Counted from the stretch's first letter, positions 8,488 to 19,424 are shown. The stretch is 64,000 bases of DNA from Lachnospiraceae bacterium (GCA_902363135.1 CABIZF010000002.1:385812-449811), one strand, 5' to 3'. Program-made: numbers and translations. Notes: generated from the letters alone by a model not told the origin.

Positions 8488-8786
8488 TGGCAGATATCAA
8501 GTATTATGACGTCATCCTTAAGCCGGTAGTTACCGAGAAGAGTATGAACGCTATGGCTGATAAGAAGTACACATTCCTGGTTCACACTGATGCGACCAAG
8601 AGCCAGATCAAGGAAGCGGTTGAGAAAATGTTCGAAGGCACCAAGGTAAAGAGTGTTAACACCATGAACCTTGATGGAAAGAACAAGAGACGTGGCATGG
8701 TTGTCGGAAAGACAGCTAAGACCAAGAAGGCAATCGTTGCTCTGACCGAGGACAGCAAGGACATCGAGATCTTCGAGGGACTGTAA
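8487..8786 (+). CDS. rplW: 50S ribosomal protein L23
   Basis: This 99-residue protein begins [19 protein letters not shown] and carries the KVKSVNTMN and [15 protein letters not shown] motifs of L23. L23 sits at the tunnel exit and is the docking site for trigger factor and SRP. It overlaps rplD by one base, so translation is coupled. A 107-base spacer precedes rplB. Confidence 0.96.
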   Translation: MADIKYYDVILKPVVTEKSMNAMADKKYTFLVHTDATKSQIKEAVEKMFEGTKVKSVNTMNLDGKNKRRGMVVGKTAKTKKAIVALTEDSKDIEIFEGL

Positions 8787-8893
8787 GATACGCCCCGGGG
8801 AGTTGAACCTCATTTATCTGCTGAGAAGCAGGACAATAACATCGCATGATGCCCCACACTTTGTGAGGCTTCATGGTATGAAAGGAGAACATC

Positions 8894-9736
8894 ATGGGAA
8901 TTAAGACATATAACCCATATACACCTTCCAGAAGACATATGACTTCTCTTGACAATTCTGAGATCACGAAGAAGAGCCCGGAGAAATCCCTTCTGGTTTC
9001 CAAGAAGAAAACTGCTGGCCGTAACAACCAGGGTAAGATCACAGTAAGACACCACGGTGGCGGATCCAGACAGAAATACAGAATCATCGATTTCAAGAGA
9101 AATAAAGATGGTATCCCGGCAACGGTTATTGGTATCGAGTATGATCCGAACAGAACAGCAAACATCGCACTGATCTGCTACGCAGACGGCGAGAAGGCTT
9201 ACATCCTTGCACCGCAGGGCCTGAAGGACGGCATGAAGCTCATGAACGGACCGGAGGCTGAGGTACACGTAGGAAACTGCCTGCCGCTTTCTGAGATCCC
9301 GGTTGGTACTATGGTTCACAACGTTGAGCTGTACGCAGGCCACGGCGGACAGATGGTTCGTTCCGCTGGTAACGGCGCACAGGTAATGGCTAAGGAAGGC
9401 AAGTATGCTACACTGAGACTTCCGTCAGGCGAGATGAGAATGGTTCCTCTGAACTGCCGCGCTACCATCGGTATCGTTGGAAATGCAGAGCACAGCCTTG
9501 TTAATATCGGTAAAGCAGGAAGAAAGCGTCACATGGGTATCCGCCCGACCGTTCGTGGTTCTGTCATGAACCCGAATGACCATCCGCATGGTGGTGGAGA
9601 AGGTAAGGCCGGTATCGGACGTCCGGGCCCGTGCACACCGTGGGGCAAGCCGGCTCTTGGCCTGAAGACCAGAAAGAGCAAGAAAGCTTCTAACAAGCTG
9701 ATTGTAAGAAGAAGAAACGGTAAAGGTATTAACTAG
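8894..9736 (+). CDS. rplB: 50S ribosomal protein L2
   Basis: This 280-residue protein has the conserved L2 C-terminal region with [22 protein letters not shown] and the His-containing DHPHGGGEG loop needed for peptidyl transferase function. L2 binds domain IV of 23S rRNA and stabilises subunit association. It has a GGAG ribosome binding site and a typical length. Confidence 0.97.
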   Translation: MGIKTYNPYTPSRRHMTSLDNSEITKKSPEKSLLVSKKKTAGRNNQGKITVRHHGGGSRQKYRIIDFKRNKDGIPATVIGIEYDPNRTANIALICYADGEKAYILAPQGLKDGMKLMNGPEAEVHVGNCLPLSEIPVGTMVHNVELYAGHGGQMVRSAGNGAQVMAKEGKYATLRLPSGEMRMVPLNCRATIGIVGNAEHSLVNIGKAGRKRHMGIRPTVRGSVMNPNDHPHGGGEGKAGIGRPGPCTPWGKPALGLKTRKSKKASNKLIVRRRNGKGIN

Positions 9737-9764
9737 GATTTGAGAATAATAAGGAGGTAACCAA

Positions 9765-10049
9765 ATGGCTCGTTCACTGAAAAAAGGACCGTTCGCAGAC
9801 GCGAGCTTACTGAAAAAGGTAGACGCTATGAACGCTGCAGGAAGCAAGCAGGTTATCAAGACCTGGTCCCGTCGTTCCACGATCTTCCCGCAGTTTGTTG
9901 GTCATACGATCGCAGTTCATGACGGAAGAAAGCACGTTCCGGTATACGTTACAGAGGATATGGTAGGCCATAAGCTTGGTGAGTTCGTTGCTACAAGAAC
10001 TTACCGTGGACATGGCAAAGACGAGAAGAAGTCCGGAGTTCGCAGATAA
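9765..10049 (+). CDS. rpsS: 30S ribosomal protein S19
   Basis: This 94-residue protein begins [16 protein letters not shown] and contains [21 protein letters not shown], both S19 signatures. S19 forms a complex with S13 in the 30S head. AAGGAGG precedes the start. A 130-base spacer before rplV contains a CTCCGGAA/TTCCGGAG stem. Confidence 0.97.
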   Translation: MARSLKKGPFADASLLKKVDAMNAAGSKQVIKTWSRRSTIFPQFVGHTIAVHDGRKHVPVYVTEDMVGHKLGEFVATRTYRGHGKDEKKSGVRR

Positions 10050-10179
10050 TTTCCGGTTACGGTTATAAGGCTGTGCGGAGGGGCTGTTGCTTTACTCCGT
10101 CGGCCAACTCCGGAAGATGAGTTTCCGGAGAAAAGAGGAAAGCCCACAGGGCACAGATTTTGAAAGGAGGCTACATCCA

Positions 10180-10566
10180 ATGGCTAAAGGACATAGATCC
10201 CAGATCAAGAGAGAAAGAAATGCTCAGAAGGATACAAGACCGTCAGCAAAGCTGTCTTACGCTCGTGTTTCCGTTCAGAAAGCATGCTACGTATTGGATG
10301 CCATCAGAGGAAAAGATGTACAGACTGCACTCGGTATCGTTACTTACAACCCGAGATATGCTTCTGAATTAATCGCTAAATTACTGAAATCAGCAATTGC
10401 AAATGCTGAGAACAACAACGGAATGAGTGTTGAGAACCTGTACGTAGAAGAGTGCTACGCAAACAAGGGACCGACAATGAAGAGAATCAGACCGAGAGCA
10501 CAGGGTAGAGCTTACAGAATCGAGAAGAGAATGAGCCACATCACTGTAGTGCTGAACGAGAAATAA
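10180..10566 (+). CDS. rplV: 50S ribosomal protein L22
   Basis: The start at 10180 ([14 protein letters not shown]) has a good AAAGGAGG ribosome binding site; the in-frame start at 10087 adds 31 residues with no L22 similarity. The 128-residue product contains [24 protein letters not shown] and the C-terminal beta-hairpin [20 protein letters not shown], which lines the peptide exit tunnel and is where macrolide-resistance changes occur in other species. Confidence 0.96.
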   Translation: MAKGHRSQIKRERNAQKDTRPSAKLSYARVSVQKACYVLDAIRGKDVQTALGIVTYNPRYASELIAKLLKSAIANAENNNGMSVENLYVEECYANKGPTMKRIRPRAQGRAYRIEKRMSHITVVLNEK

Positions 10567-10577
10567 GGAGGACAATC

Positions 10578-11228
10578 ATGGGACAGAAAGTTAATCCGCA
10601 TGGTCTTAGAGTCGGTGTAATTAAGGACTGGGATTCAAAATGGTACGCAGAAGCAGATTTTGCAGATTGCCTGATCGAAGACCACGAGATCAGAACATTC
10701 CTGAAGAAGAGATTATTCAGCGCAGGTGTTTCCAAGATTGAAATCGAAAGAGCATCTGACAGAGTAAAGATTATCATCCACACCGCAAAGCCGGGCGTTG
10801 TTATCGGTAAGGGCGGCGCTGAGATCGAGAAGCTGAAGGCTGAGCTGCAGAAGCTTGTTTCCAAGAAGCTGATCGTTGATATCAAAGAAGTAAAGAGACC
10901 GGACAGAGATGCACAGCTTGTTGCTGAGAACATCGCAGCACAGCTTGAGAACCGTGTTTCCTATCGTCGTGCACTGAAGTCCACTATGAGCAGAACAATG
11001 AAGTCCGGAGCACTCGGCATCAAGGCTGCAGTAGCAGGACGTCTCGGCGGAGCAGATATTGCACGTTCCGAGTTTTACAGCGAGGGAACCATCCCGCTTC
11101 AGACCCTTAGAGCAGATATTGATTATGGTTTTGCTGAAGCAGACACCACCTACGGCAAGCTTGGCGTAAAGGTATGGATCTACAAAGGCGAAATACTTCC
11201 ATCTAGAAAAGAAGGGAGCGATAAATAA
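10578..11228 (+). CDS. rpsC: 30S ribosomal protein S3
   Basis: This 216-residue protein has an N-terminal type II KH domain with the GxxG loop GKGG at residues 77-80 and the C-terminal S3 domain ([20 protein letters not shown]). S3 is part of the mRNA entry channel and has helicase activity with S4 and S5. Its TAA overlaps the start of rplP by one base. Confidence 0.97.
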   Translation: MGQKVNPHGLRVGVIKDWDSKWYAEADFADCLIEDHEIRTFLKKRLFSAGVSKIEIERASDRVKIIIHTAKPGVVIGKGGAEIEKLKAELQKLVSKKLIVDIKEVKRPDRDAQLVAENIAAQLENRVSYRRALKSTMSRTMKSGALGIKAAVAGRLGGADIARSEFYSEGTIPLQTLRADIDYGFAEADTTYGKLGVKVWIYKGEILPSRKEGSDK

Positions 11229-11665
11229 TGTTAATGCCAAAAAGAGTAAAACGTCGTAAGCAGTTCCGCGGTTCCATGAGAGGAAAGGCGTTAAGAGGAA
11301 ATACAATTTCATACGGTGATTTCGGTCTTGTGGCTACAGAGCCGTGCTGGATTAAGTCCAACCAGATCGAGGCAGCCCGTATTGCAATGACCCGTTACAT
11401 CAAGCGTGGCGGTAAAGTTTGGATCAAGATCTTCCCGGATAAGCCAGTTACAGCAAAGCCGGCTGAGACTCGAATGGGTTCCGGTAAAGGAACACTGGAG
11501 TACTGGGTAGCAGTTGTTAAGCCGGGCCGCGTAATGTTCGAGCTGGCAGGTGTACCGGAAGAGGTAGCCCGCGAAGCATTGCGTCTCGCTATGCACAAGT
11601 TACCTTGCAAATGTAAAATCGTTTCTCGTGCAGACTTAGAAGGCGGTGATAACAGTGAAAATTAA
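11228..11665 (+). CDS. rplP: 50S ribosomal protein L16
   Basis: This 145-residue protein begins [15 protein letters not shown] and has the [22 protein letters not shown] motif of L16, which contacts the A-site tRNA. It overlaps rpsC by one base and rpmC by 11 bases, so the three are translationally coupled. Confidence 0.97.
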   Translation: MLMPKRVKRRKQFRGSMRGKALRGNTISYGDFGLVATEPCWIKSNQIEAARIAMTRYIKRGGKVWIKIFPDKPVTAKPAETRMGSGKGTLEYWVAVVKPGRVMFELAGVPEEVAREALRLAMHKLPCKCKIVSRADLEGGDNSEN

Positions 11666-11858
11666 TAAGTATGTAGAAGATTTAAAGGCAAAATCAGCTG
11701 CAGAATTAAATGATGAATTAGTAGCTGCTAAGAAGGAACTTTTCAATCTGAGATTCCAGAACGCAACGAATCAGCTTGATAACACCAGCAGAATCAAAGA
11801 GGTTCGCAAGAACATCGCCAGAATTCAGACCGTTATCACAGAGAAAGCTAATGCGTAA
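11655..11858 (+). CDS. rpmC: 50S ribosomal protein L29
   Basis: A GTG start at 11655 gives 67 residues beginning [19 protein letters not shown], with AGGCGGTGAT four bases upstream. A start at 11646 would add three residues and lacks this spacing. The helical hairpin [20 protein letters not shown] is the L29 signature. L29 lies beside L23 at the tunnel exit. The gene overlaps rplP. Confidence 0.93.
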   Translation: MKINKYVEDLKAKSAAELNDELVAAKKELFNLRFQNATNQLDNTSRIKEVRKNIARIQTVITEKANA

Positions 11859-11898
11859 ACTGCTGCGGCAGACAGATTGAAAGAAAGGAGAAATTTCC

Positions 11899-12153
11899 GT
11901 GGAAAGAAATCTTAGAAAGACCCGTACGGGTAAGGTTGTCAGCAATAAAATGGACAAAACAATCGTTGTTGCAGTAGAAGACCATGTAAGACATCCGCTT
12001 TACAACAAGATCGTAAAGAAGACTTACAAGCTGAAGGCTCATGATGAGAACAACGAGTGCAGCATCGGAGATACAGTAAAAGTTATGGAGACAAGACCGC
12101 TCTCTAAGGATAAGAGATGGAGACTTGTCGAGATCGTTGAAAAGGTTAAATAG
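11899..12153 (+). CDS. rpsQ: 30S ribosomal protein S17
   Basis: This 84-residue OB-fold protein uses a GTG start after AAAGGAG. The motifs [20 protein letters not shown] and [20 protein letters not shown] are characteristic of S17, a primary 16S rRNA-binding protein. Confidence 0.96.
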   Translation: MERNLRKTRTGKVVSNKMDKTIVVAVEDHVRHPLYNKIVKKTYKLKAHDENNECSIGDTVKVMETRPLSKDKRWRLVEIVEKVK

Positions 12154-12174
12154 TATATTAGGAGGTATATCGGC

Positions 12175-12543
12175 ATGGTACAGCAGGAAACCAGACTGAA
12201 AGTTGCTGATAACACCGGTGCAAAAGAGCTTCTTTGCATTCGCGTTATGGGCGGTTCCACCAGGAGATATGCAGGTATTGGCGATATCATCGTTGCTTCG
12301 GTTAAAGATGCAACGCCAGGTGGTGTTGTTAAAAAGGGCGATGTTGTAAAGGCTGTCGTAGTTCGTACAGTAAAGGGTGTTCGCCGTAAAGACGGTTCAT
12401 ATATCAAGTTCGATGAGAACGCAGCAGTTATCATCAAGGATGATCTGAACCCGAGAGGAACTCGTATTTTTGGACCGGTAGCAAGAGAGCTTCGTGAGAA
12501 GAAATTCATGAAGATCGTATCTCTGGCTCCGGAAGTATTATAA
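12175..12543 (+). CDS. rplN: 50S ribosomal protein L14
   Basis: This 122-residue protein is full length, with [21 protein letters not shown] at the N-terminus and the [26 protein letters not shown] end typical of L14. It forms part of the intersubunit bridge and the binding site of the silencing factor RsfS. Ribosome binding site: AGGAGG. Confidence 0.97.
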   Translation: MVQQETRLKVADNTGAKELLCIRVMGGSTRRYAGIGDIIVASVKDATPGGVVKKGDVVKAVVVRTVKGVRRKDGSYIKFDENAAVIIKDDLNPRGTRIFGPVARELREKKFMKIVSLAPEVL

Positions 12544-12556
12544 GGAGGACCTGAAG

Positions 12557-12856
12557 ATGAATAAGATCAAGACTGGCGATACAGTAAAAGTAATCGCAGG
12601 TAAGGATAAAGGCAAGGATGGCAAGGTGCTCGCAGTAAAGGACGGCAAGGTTCTCGTTGAGGGTATCGGCATGGTAACAAAGCACACAAAGCCGTCAGCA
12701 GCAAATCAGCAGGGTGGCATTGTGAATAAGGAAGCTTACATCGACGCATCCAACGTTATGCTTCTCTACAAGGGCAAGGCAACCAGAGTCGGCTTCAAGA
12801 TGGATGGCGACAAGAAGGTCCGCGTAGCAAAGGCTACGGGAGAAGTAATTGACTAA
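12557..12856 (+). CDS. rplX: 50S ribosomal protein L24
   Basis: This 99-residue protein has a KOW motif ([21 protein letters not shown]) at residues 4-24. L24 starts assembly of the 50S subunit. AAGGAGG lies seven bases before the start; it begins 13 bases after the rplN stop. Confidence 0.96.
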   Translation: MNKIKTGDTVKVIAGKDKGKDGKVLAVKDGKVLVEGIGMVTKHTKPSAANQQGGIVNKEAYIDASNVMLLYKGKATRVGFKMDGDKKVRVAKATGEVID

Positions 12857-12878
12857 TTAAAGAGAGGAGGTCGTACAG

Positions 12879-13418
12879 GTGAGCAGACTTAAAGAAGTTT
12901 ATCAGAATGAGATCGTAGATGCTATGATCAAGAAATTTGGATATAAGAACATCATGGAAGTTCCGAAGCTTGACAAGGTCGTTATCAACATGGGTGTTGG
13001 TGAGGCAAAGGACAATGCAAAGCTTCTGGAATCTGCCGTTAAGGATATGGAGACCATCACCGGTCAGAAGGCTGTCCTGACAAAAGCTAAAAATTCAGTG
13101 GCAAACTTCAAGATCAGAGAGGGCATGGCAATCGGCTGCAAGACAACACTTCGTGGTGAGAAGATGTATGATTTCGTAGACCGTCTTATCAATCTTGCAC
13201 TTCCGCGTGTCCGTGACTTCCGCGGCGTGAATGCGAACGCATTCGATGGCAGAGGAAACTACGCTCTTGGTATCAAAGAGCAGCTGATTTTCCCGGAAAT
13301 CGAGTACGATAAGATCGATAAGGTAAGAGGTATGGACGTTATTTTCGTTACTACCGCTAAGACCGACGAGGAAGCTCGTGAGTTACTGAGACTGTTTAAT
13401 ATGCCGTTCCAGAAATAA
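12879..13418 (+). CDS. rplE: 50S ribosomal protein L5
   Basis: This 179-residue protein uses a GTG start after AGAGGAGGT. The motifs [15 protein letters not shown] and [23 protein letters not shown] are those of L5, which binds 5S rRNA and contacts the P-site tRNA. Confidence 0.97.
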   Translation: MSRLKEVYQNEIVDAMIKKFGYKNIMEVPKLDKVVINMGVGEAKDNAKLLESAVKDMETITGQKAVLTKAKNSVANFKIREGMAIGCKTTLRGEKMYDFVDRLINLALPRVRDFRGVNANAFDGRGNYALGIKEQLIFPEIEYDKIDKVRGMDVIFVTTAKTDEEARELLRLFNMPFQK

Positions 13419-13449
13419 TCCGGCATGGTATTCATAGGAGGGAAATTTC

Positions 13450-13635
13450 ATGGCTAAAACAGCAATGAAGATTAAACAGCAGCGTACACCGAAGTTCTCT
13501 ACCAGAGCATATACACGCTGCAGAATTTGCGGACGTCCGCATTCAGTCCTGAGAAAATACGGTATCTGCCGTGTTTGCTTCCGTGAGCTGGCATACAAGG
13601 GCCAGATCCCGGGTGTGAAGAAAGCATCCTGGTAA
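13450..13635 (+). CDS. rpsZ: 30S ribosomal protein S14, zinc-binding (type Z)
   Basis: This 61-residue protein has two CxxC pairs (C24/C27 and C40/C43) that form a zinc ribbon. This is the short zinc form, as opposed to the 89-residue form without cysteines used under zinc limitation. S14 is a late assembly protein of the 30S head. A 285-base structured spacer follows. Confidence 0.96.
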   Translation: MAKTAMKIKQQRTPKFSTRAYTRCRICGRPHSVLRKYGICRVCFRELAYKGQIPGVKKASW

Positions 13636-13920
13636 GAAGCGTTTTATAGAGTAAGAAACATGAGTGGCAAATGACCCGGACGGGGCGCGGCAAGGGGCGG
13701 CGGGCCGGAAGGGGGATGTAGTGAGAAGCACGTGTATCTCACTACTCCGAACTGCCAGACTCAGAAATGCGAAGCATTTCTTCGTTCACGGCGTTTCGCC
13801 GTGAATCAAAATGGAAATTCAGTCCTTAGCAGGCAAGCCTGCACGGCCTGATTTCTCATTTTGAGGCAGTTCTCAACGTTAACGTGAAAAGTCTGATTAA
13901 ATATTTAGGAGGAAACTATC
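13636..13920 (+). repeat. Multi-hairpin element between rpsZ and rpsH
   Basis: The 285-base spacer holds several strong stems: GTAGTGAGA/TCTCACTAC (13718-13745); an outer helix GAACTGCC (13749-13756) with GGCAGTTC (13865-13872); and inside it AAATGC-GAA-GCATTT, TTCACGGCG-TTT-CGCCGTGAA, GCAGGC-AA-GCCTGC and an imperfect AAAATGG/CATTTT helix. There is no T-run, so read-through to rpsH is expected. It looks like an inserted structured repeat or a cis-regulatory RNA. No coding frame is seen. Confidence 0.65.
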
Positions 13921-14322
13921 ATGACAATGAGCGATCCGATCGCAGATATGCTTACAAGAATCCGTAACGCAAACACTGCAAAACATGACACTGTAGATGT
14001 ACCGGCTTCCAAGATGAAAATTGCTATCGCAGACATCCTGGTGGACGAGGGATATATCACAAAATATGATCTGACCGAGGATGGCGCTGTAAAGACTATG
14101 CACATCACCCTGAAGTACGGTGCAGATAAGAACGAGAAGATCATCACCGGCATTAAGAGAATCTCCAAGCCGGGTCTTCGTGTGTACGCTGGCAAGGACA
14201 ACCTTCCGAAGGTTCTCGGCGGACTTGGTGTTGCGATCCTGTCCACAAACCAGGGCGTTATCACTGACAAGCAGGCAAGAAAGCTTCAGGTAGGCGGAGA
14301 AGTACTTGCATTTGTTTGGTAA
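13921..14322 (+). CDS. rpsH: 30S ribosomal protein S8
   Basis: This 133-residue protein begins [18 protein letters not shown] and ends [20 protein letters not shown], both S8 features. S8 is a primary binder of the central domain of 16S rRNA and the spc operon repressor in E. coli. Here it follows the unusual structured spacer, with AGGAGG seven bases before the start. Confidence 0.97.
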   Translation: MTMSDPIADMLTRIRNANTAKHDTVDVPASKMKIAIADILVDEGYITKYDLTEDGAVKTMHITLKYGADKNEKIITGIKRISKPGLRVYAGKDNLPKVLGGLGVAILSTNQGVITDKQARKLQVGGEVLAFVW

Positions 14323-14415
14323 TTTTGCGAGTTATTTATATTTATATATACAGCTCACTGAAAACAGAGGGGGCGCATGTCCCTCTCCGAAAATCTAAGT
14401 AAGGAGGAAAAAGGC

Positions 14416-14955
14416 ATGTCACGAATTGGTAGAATGCCAGTCGCAATTCCGGCAGGAGTTACTGTTGAGATTGCAGAGGGTAACAAGGTTACCGTCAAAG
14501 GACCGAAGGGAACTCTGGTAAGAGAGCTTCCGCACGAAATGGAAATCAAAATTGAGGATGGCCACGTAATCGTTTCAAGACCGAACGATCTGAAGAGAAT
14601 GAAATCTCTCCATGGTCTTACCAGAACACTGATCCACAACATGACGATCGGTGTAAGCGAGGGCTATACAAAGACTCTGGAAGTAAACGGTGTTGGTTAC
14701 AGAGCTGCTAAGGCAGGCAAGAAGCTGACCCTGAACCTTGGATATTCTCATCCGGTAGAGATGGAAGATCCGGAAGGTATCGAGACAAAGGTAGACGGCA
14801 ACAAGATCGTCGTATCCGGAATCAGCAAAGAGAAGGTTGGCCAGTACGCAGCTGAGATCAGAGACAAGAGAAGACCGGAGCCGTATAAGGGCAAGGGAAT
14901 CAAGTACGCTGACGAAGTAATCAGACGCAAAGTTGGTAAGACTGGTAAAAAATAA
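14416..14955 (+). CDS. rplF: 50S ribosomal protein L6
   Basis: The start at 14416 ([15 protein letters not shown]) has AAGGAGG upstream; the in-frame start at 14377 adds 13 residues that are not conserved. The 179-residue product has the C-terminal signature [19 protein letters not shown]6 binds near the sarcin-ricin loop, in the factor-binding region. Confidence 0.97.
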   Translation: MSRIGRMPVAIPAGVTVEIAEGNKVTVKGPKGTLVRELPHEMEIKIEDGHVIVSRPNDLKRMKSLHGLTRTLIHNMTIGVSEGYTKTLEVNGVGYRAAKAGKKLTLNLGYSHPVEMEDPEGIETKVDGNKIVVSGISKEKVGQYAAEIRDKRRPEPYKGKGIKYADEVIRRKVGKTGKK

Positions 14956-14973
14956 ATAAGGAGAGTGTGAAGA

Positions 14974-15342
14974 ATGGTTAGCAAGGAATCAAGAGCAAAA
15001 GTTCGCCTGAATAAACATAGAAGAATGCGTAATCGTTTCGCTGGCACAGCTGAGAGACCGCGTCTTGCAGTATTCAGAAGTAATAACCACATGTATGCTC
15101 AGATCATCGACGATTCAGTTGGAAATACACTGGTATCTGCAAGCACACTTCAGAAGGAAGTAAAAGCAGAGCTGGAGAAGACCAACGACGTAGATGCAGC
15201 TGCATACCTTGGAAAAGTAATCGCAGAGCGTGCACTGGAAAAGGGCATCAAGGAAGTTGTCTTTGACCGTGGCGGCTTCATCTATCAGGGTAAAGTCAAA
15301 GCACTTGCTGAAGCAGCAAGAGAAGCTGGACTGGAATTCTAA
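14974..15342 (+). CDS. rplR: 50S ribosomal protein L18
   Basis: This 122-residue protein has a basic N-terminus followed by [20 protein letters not shown] and ends REAGLEF, as in other L18 proteins. L18 binds 5S rRNA with L5. It lies 18 bases after rplF and 18 before rpsE. Confidence 0.97.
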   Translation: MVSKESRAKVRLNKHRRMRNRFAGTAERPRLAVFRSNNHMYAQIIDDSVGNTLVSASTLQKEVKAELEKTNDVDAAAYLGKVIAERALEKGIKEVVFDRGGFIYQGKVKALAEAAREAGLEF

Positions 15343-15360
15343 TAAGGGAGGATAAGACAC

Positions 15361-15870
15361 ATGAGACATGAAATTATTGACCCGAGCCAGTTCGAGCTGA
15401 CTGACAAGGTAGTGTCAATCAAGCGTGTATCCAAGACTGTTAAGGGCGGACGTACCATGCGTTTTACGGCTCTGGTAGTTGTAGGTGATGGAAACGGTCA
15501 TATCGGTGCAGGACTTGGAAAGGCAACAGAAATTCCGGAAGCAATCCGCAAGGGAAAAGAAGATGCCATGAAGAAGCTGATTCACGTAGATATGGACGCA
15601 AACAAGAGCGTACCGCATGATTTCATCGGTAAGTTCGGCGGCGCTTCCGTACTGCTGAAGAGAGCTCCGGAAGGTACCGGTATCATCGCTGGTGGTCCGG
15701 CACGTAACGTTCTGGAGATCGCAGGAATCAAGAATATCCGTACAAAGTCACTTGGCTCCAACAACAAGCAGAACGTCGTTCTTGCTACGCTGGAAGCACT
15801 GAAGCAGATGAAGTCTCCGGAGGAAGTTGCAAGACTTCGCGGAAAATCTGTAGAAGAGATTCTGGGCTAG
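15361..15870 (+). CDS. rpsE: 30S ribosomal protein S5
   Basis: This 169-residue protein has the S5 double-stranded RNA-binding domain with [21 protein letters not shown] and the C-terminal [19 protein letters not shown] motif. S5 helps decoding accuracy, and spectinomycin-resistance changes map to its loop in other species. Confidence 0.97.
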   Translation: MRHEIIDPSQFELTDKVVSIKRVSKTVKGGRTMRFTALVVVGDGNGHIGAGLGKATEIPEAIRKGKEDAMKKLIHVDMDANKSVPHDFIGKFGGASVLLKRAPEGTGIIAGGPARNVLEIAGIKNIRTKSLGSNNKQNVVLATLEALKQMKSPEEVARLRGKSVEEILG

Positions 15871-15882
15871 GAGGTCTGAACA

Positions 15883-16065
15883 ATGGCAGAGAAACTGAAA
15901 GTTACATTAGTAAAATCCCCGATTAGTGCTATCCCGAAGCACCGCGCAACGGTTAAGGCTCTTGGCCTGACCAAGCTGCAGAAGACTGTAGAGCTTCCGA
16001 ACAACGATGCAGTCAAGGGAATGATCGCTCAGGTATCACACCTGGTAAAAGTAGAGGAAGCATAA
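15883..16065 (+). CDS. rpmD: 50S ribosomal protein L30
   Basis: This 60-residue protein contains VKSPISAIPKHRATVKALGL, the L30 signature. It lies 12 bases after rpsE in the conserved spc order. Confidence 0.96.
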   Translation: MAEKLKVTLVKSPISAIPKHRATVKALGLTKLQKTVELPNNDAVKGMIAQVSHLVKVEEA

Positions 16066-16093
16066 GTTATATTTCAGATAAGGAGGTGTCATC

Positions 16094-16534
16094 ATGGATT
16101 TATCAAACTTAAAGCCGGCAGCTGGCAGCGTACACAGCGATAACTTCAGAAGAGGACGTGGCCACGGTTCAGGAAATGGTAAGACGGCAGGTAAGGGACA
16201 TAAAGGTCAGAAGGCTCGTTCCGGAGCTCCGAGAATCGGTTTCGAGGGTGGCCAGATGCCGTTATACAGACGTCTGCCGAAGAGAGGCTTCACCAACAGA
16301 AATTCTCTGGATATCGAAGCTATCAATCTTGGCGCACTGGAAGCATTTGATAATGATGCAGAAGTAACCGTAGAGGCTCTGCTTGAGAAAGGCATCATCA
16401 AGAGTGCAAAGGATGGCGTAAAGATCCTTGGCAATGGTACTCTTACAAAGAAGCTGAGCGTAAAAGTAAACGCTTACAGTGAGAGTGCAAAAGCGAAAAT
16501 TGAGGAGCTGGGCGGAAAAGCAGAGGTGATCTAA
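16094..16534 (+). CDS. rplO: 50S ribosomal protein L15
   Basis: This 146-residue protein has the Gly-Arg-rich N-terminal tail ([20 protein letters not shown]) that threads into 23S rRNA and a C-terminal globular domain ending in [12 protein letters not shown]. It is directly followed by secY with a one-base gap. Confidence 0.97.
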   Translation: MDLSNLKPAAGSVHSDNFRRGRGHGSGNGKTAGKGHKGQKARSGAPRIGFEGGQMPLYRRLPKRGFTNRNSLDIEAINLGALEAFDNDAEVTVEALLEKGIIKSAKDGVKILGNGTLTKKLSVKVNAYSESAKAKIEELGGKAEVI

Positions 16535-16535
16535 C

Positions 16536-17852
16536 ATGCTCGAGACACTGAAAAATGCGTTCAGAATTAAGGATATTCGAAAGAAATTATTCTACACATT
16601 CTGTATGATGGTTGTCATTCGTATGGGCTCGCAGCTTCCGATTCCGGGAGTAAACCGCAACTACTTTTCACAGTGGTTTGCACAGCAGTCCAACGATGCG
16701 TTTAATTTCTTTTCTGCATTTACCGGTGGCTCCTTCGAGAAAATGTCTATTTTCGCGTTAAGTATTACGCCTTATATTACTTCATCCATCATTATACAGC
16801 TCCTGACCATTGCCATCCCGGCACTGGAGGAGATGCATAAGGATGGAGAAGATGGCAGAAAGAAAATTGCCTCGATTACGCGGTATGTCACAGTTGCACT
16901 TGCCCTGATCGAGAGTATTGCAATGACCGTCGGCTTCGGAAGATCTGGTCTGATTCCGGATCTGAACTTCCTGAAGGGCTTTATGGTAGTGACAGCTCTG
17001 ACGGCTGGATCTACTTTGCTGATGTGGATTGGTGAGCGGATCACACAGAATGGCGTTGGAAATGGTATTTCCATCGTCCTGATGATCAACATTCTTTCCA
17101 GCATTCCGTCAGATATCACCGGACTGTTTGAGATGTTCGTAAAAGGCAAGACTCTTGCGCACGGCGCTTTGGCAGCTCTGATTATTATTGCAGTCATTCT
17201 GGTAACGATCGTTCTTGTCATCGTGCTCAATGATGCCACAAGAAAGATTCCGGTACAGTATGCCAAGAAGATGCAGGGTCGGAAGATGGTAGGCGGCCAG
17301 TCTACATTTATTCCGTTAAAGGTCAACACCGCTGGTGTTATCCCAGTCATTTTCGCATCTTCCCTGATGTCGATTCCGCAGATGATTGTTGCCTTTACAG
17401 GTGCAAATGTTGGCACCGGCATCGGCGCAACGCTGATTGGAATGCTCAGCCAGAATAATTGGTTTAATTTCAGTCATCCGGTATATTCTATCGGTCTGGT
17501 GCTGTATATTGTATTGAACGTCTTCTTTGCTTATTTCTACACATCCATTACCTTCAACCCGATTGAGGTAGCAGATAATATGAAGAAACAGGGAGGATTC
17601 ATTCCGGGTATCCGGCCGGGTAAGCCGACGCAGGAATATCTGGAAAAGGTATTAAATTACCTTGTATTCCTCGGAGCAGCAGGACTGATCATTGTTGTGC
17701 TGATTCCGATCTTCTTCAATGGCGTGTTCGGTGCGCAGGTATCCTTCGGCGGAACATCCATTATCATTATTGTAGGAGTAATCCTCGAGACATTAAAACA
17801 GATTGAATCTCAGATGCTGGTTCGCAACTATAAGGGATTCTTGTCAGACTAA
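16536..17852 (+). CDS. secY: Protein translocase subunit SecY
   Basis: This 438-residue protein has about ten transmembrane helices, the GSQLPIPGVN motif in the first loop and the NNWFNFSHP/FNPIEVADNMKKQGGFIPGIRPG cytoplasmic region typical of SecY. It forms the protein-conducting channel with SecE and SecG. Its place after rplO is conserved in most bacteria. A 160-base spacer with paired GC-rich segments separates it from adk. Confidence 0.97.
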   Translation: MLETLKNAFRIKDIRKKLFYTFCMMVVIRMGSQLPIPGVNRNYFSQWFAQQSNDAFNFFSAFTGGSFEKMSIFALSITPYITSSIIIQLLTIAIPALEEMHKDGEDGRKKIASITRYVTVALALIESIAMTVGFGRSGLIPDLNFLKGFMVVTALTAGSTLLMWIGERITQNGVGNGISIVLMINILSSIPSDITGLFEMFVKGKTLAHGALAALIIIAVILVTIVLVIVLNDATRKIPVQYAKKMQGRKMVGGQSTFIPLKVNTAGVIPVIFASSLMSIPQMIVAFTGANVGTGIGATLIGMLSQNNWFNFSHPVYSIGLVLYIVLNVFFAYFYTSITFNPIEVADNMKKQGGFIPGIRPGKPTQEYLEKVLNYLVFLGAAGLIIVVLIPIFFNGVFGAQVSFGGTSIIIIVGVILETLKQIESQMLVRNYKGFLSD

Positions 17853-18012
17853 GAAGTGTGCTCCGCTTCCTGGAGGGATCAGGGAACAGAAACCGGCCAT
17901 ACAGTCCGGAGTCTGTTCCTTCACTCCGGAGGCGGGGCTTCTTTGTATTTAACCGAAGCAGCATTCGGTCATGACATGTATATCCACTTTGATTTGAGAA
18001 AGGACGACGAAC

Positions 18013-18657
18013 ATGAAAATTGTAATGCTTGGAGCACCTGGTGCAGGAAAAGGCACGCAGGCGAAAATGATCGCAGCAAAATATCAGATTCCGCATATCT
18101 CTACCGGAGATATTTTCCGTGCGAACATCAAGAATGGAACGGAGCTCGGTAAGAAAGCAAAATCTTATATGGATCAGGGACTGCTTGTTCCGGATGAGCT
18201 GACCGTAGATCTGGTTATTGACCGCCTTGCACAGGATGACTGCAGGAACGGCTATATTCTCGATGGATTTCCGCGTACCATCCCGCAGGCAGAGGCTCTT
18301 GATGCGGCACTTGCGAAGCTTGGCGAAAAGATGGACTATGCAATTGATGTAGATGTACCGGATGAGAATATCGTATCCCGTATGTCGGGCAGAAGAGCCT
18401 GCACCGGATGTGGTGCGACCTACCACATCGTATACAATCCGTCCAAGAAGGGTGAATGCTGTGAAGTATGCGGTGAGAAACTGATTCTTCGTGACGATGA
18501 TAAGCCGGAAACCGTACAGAAGAGACTGAATGTATATCATGAGCAGACACAGCCGCTGATTGATTACTATACGAAGCAGTCCATCCTGCGCACCGTAGAC
18601 GGAACACAGGATATGAACGATGTATTTGCTGAAATCGTAAAGATTCTGGGGGCGTAA
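18013..18657 (+). CDS. adk: Adenylate kinase
   Basis: This 214-residue protein has a P-loop GAPGAGKG at residues 7-14. The LID domain carries four cysteines (about 130, 133, 150 and 153) for structural zinc, as in many Gram-positive adenylate kinases. It interconverts AMP, ATP and ADP. The stop lies two bases before the map start. Confidence 0.97.
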   Translation: MKIVMLGAPGAGKGTQAKMIAAKYQIPHISTGDIFRANIKNGTELGKKAKSYMDQGLLVPDELTVDLVIDRLAQDDCRNGYILDGFPRTIPQAEALDAALAKLGEKMDYAIDVDVPDENIVSRMSGRRACTGCGATYHIVYNPSKKGECCEVCGEKLILRDDDKPETVQKRLNVYHEQTQPLIDYYTKQSILRTVDGTQDMNDVFAEIVKILGA

Positions 18658-18659
18658 TC

Positions 18660-19415
18660 ATGTCAGTAACGATTAAGACAGCACATGAGATAGAGCTGAT
18701 GCGCGAAGCAGGAAGACTGCTGAATATTGTACACAAGGAGCTCGAGGCGGCGATCCGTCCGGGTATCTCTACCTGGGAGCTGGATAAGCTCGGTGAGCGC
18801 GTGATCCGCAGCTTTGGCTGTGTGCCGAATTTCCTGAACTATAATGGGTTTCCGGCTTCATTTTGCATCTCTGTAAATGATGAGGTCGTACACGGAATTC
18901 CGCGCAAGGATAAAATTCTGCATGAGGGCGATATCGTCAGCATCGACGCAGGACTGATTTACAAGGGAATGCACTCCGATGCTGCACGCACCTATGGCGT
19001 CGGAGTGATCACACCGGAGGCACAGAAGCTTATTGATGTGACGAAGGAGAGCTTTTTCCGTGGCATTGAGTTCGCAAAGGATGGCCATCACCTGCATGAG
19101 ATTTCAGCAGCAATCGGCGACTACGCAGAGTCCTTCGGCTATGGCGTTGTCCGGGATCTGGTCGGGCACGGCATCGGCCATGCGCTTCATGAGGATCCGC
19201 AGATTCCGAATTTCCGCCAGAGAAACCGTGGACTTCGTATCGTAAAGGGGATGACTTTTGCGATTGAGCCGATGATCAATGCCGGCCGTGCGGATGTAGA
19301 ATGGCTGGATGACGATTGGACGGTTGTGACAGAAGACGGAAGTCTTGCGGCACATTATGAGAACACGATCCTGATCACCGACGGTGAGCCGGAGATCCTG
19401 ACACTTGCCGAGTAG
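18660..19415 (+). CDS. map: Methionine aminopeptidase type I
   Basis: This 251-residue protein has the metal ligands expected for type I enzymes: Asp in SIDAGL, Asp in HSDAARTYGVG, His in HGIGHALHEDP, and Glu in FAIEPM and HYENTIL. It removes the initiator methionine from nascent proteins. It is in its usual place between adk and infA. Confidence 0.97.
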   Translation: MSVTIKTAHEIELMREAGRLLNIVHKELEAAIRPGISTWELDKLGERVIRSFGCVPNFLNYNGFPASFCISVNDEVVHGIPRKDKILHEGDIVSIDAGLIYKGMHSDAARTYGVGVITPEAQKLIDVTKESFFRGIEFAKDGHHLHEISAAIGDYAESFGYGVVRDLVGHGIGHALHEDPQIPNFRQRNRGLRIVKGMTFAIEPMINAGRADVEWLDDDWTVVTEDGSLAAHYENTILITDGEPEILTLAE

Positions 19416-19424
19416 GGAGGCGCC

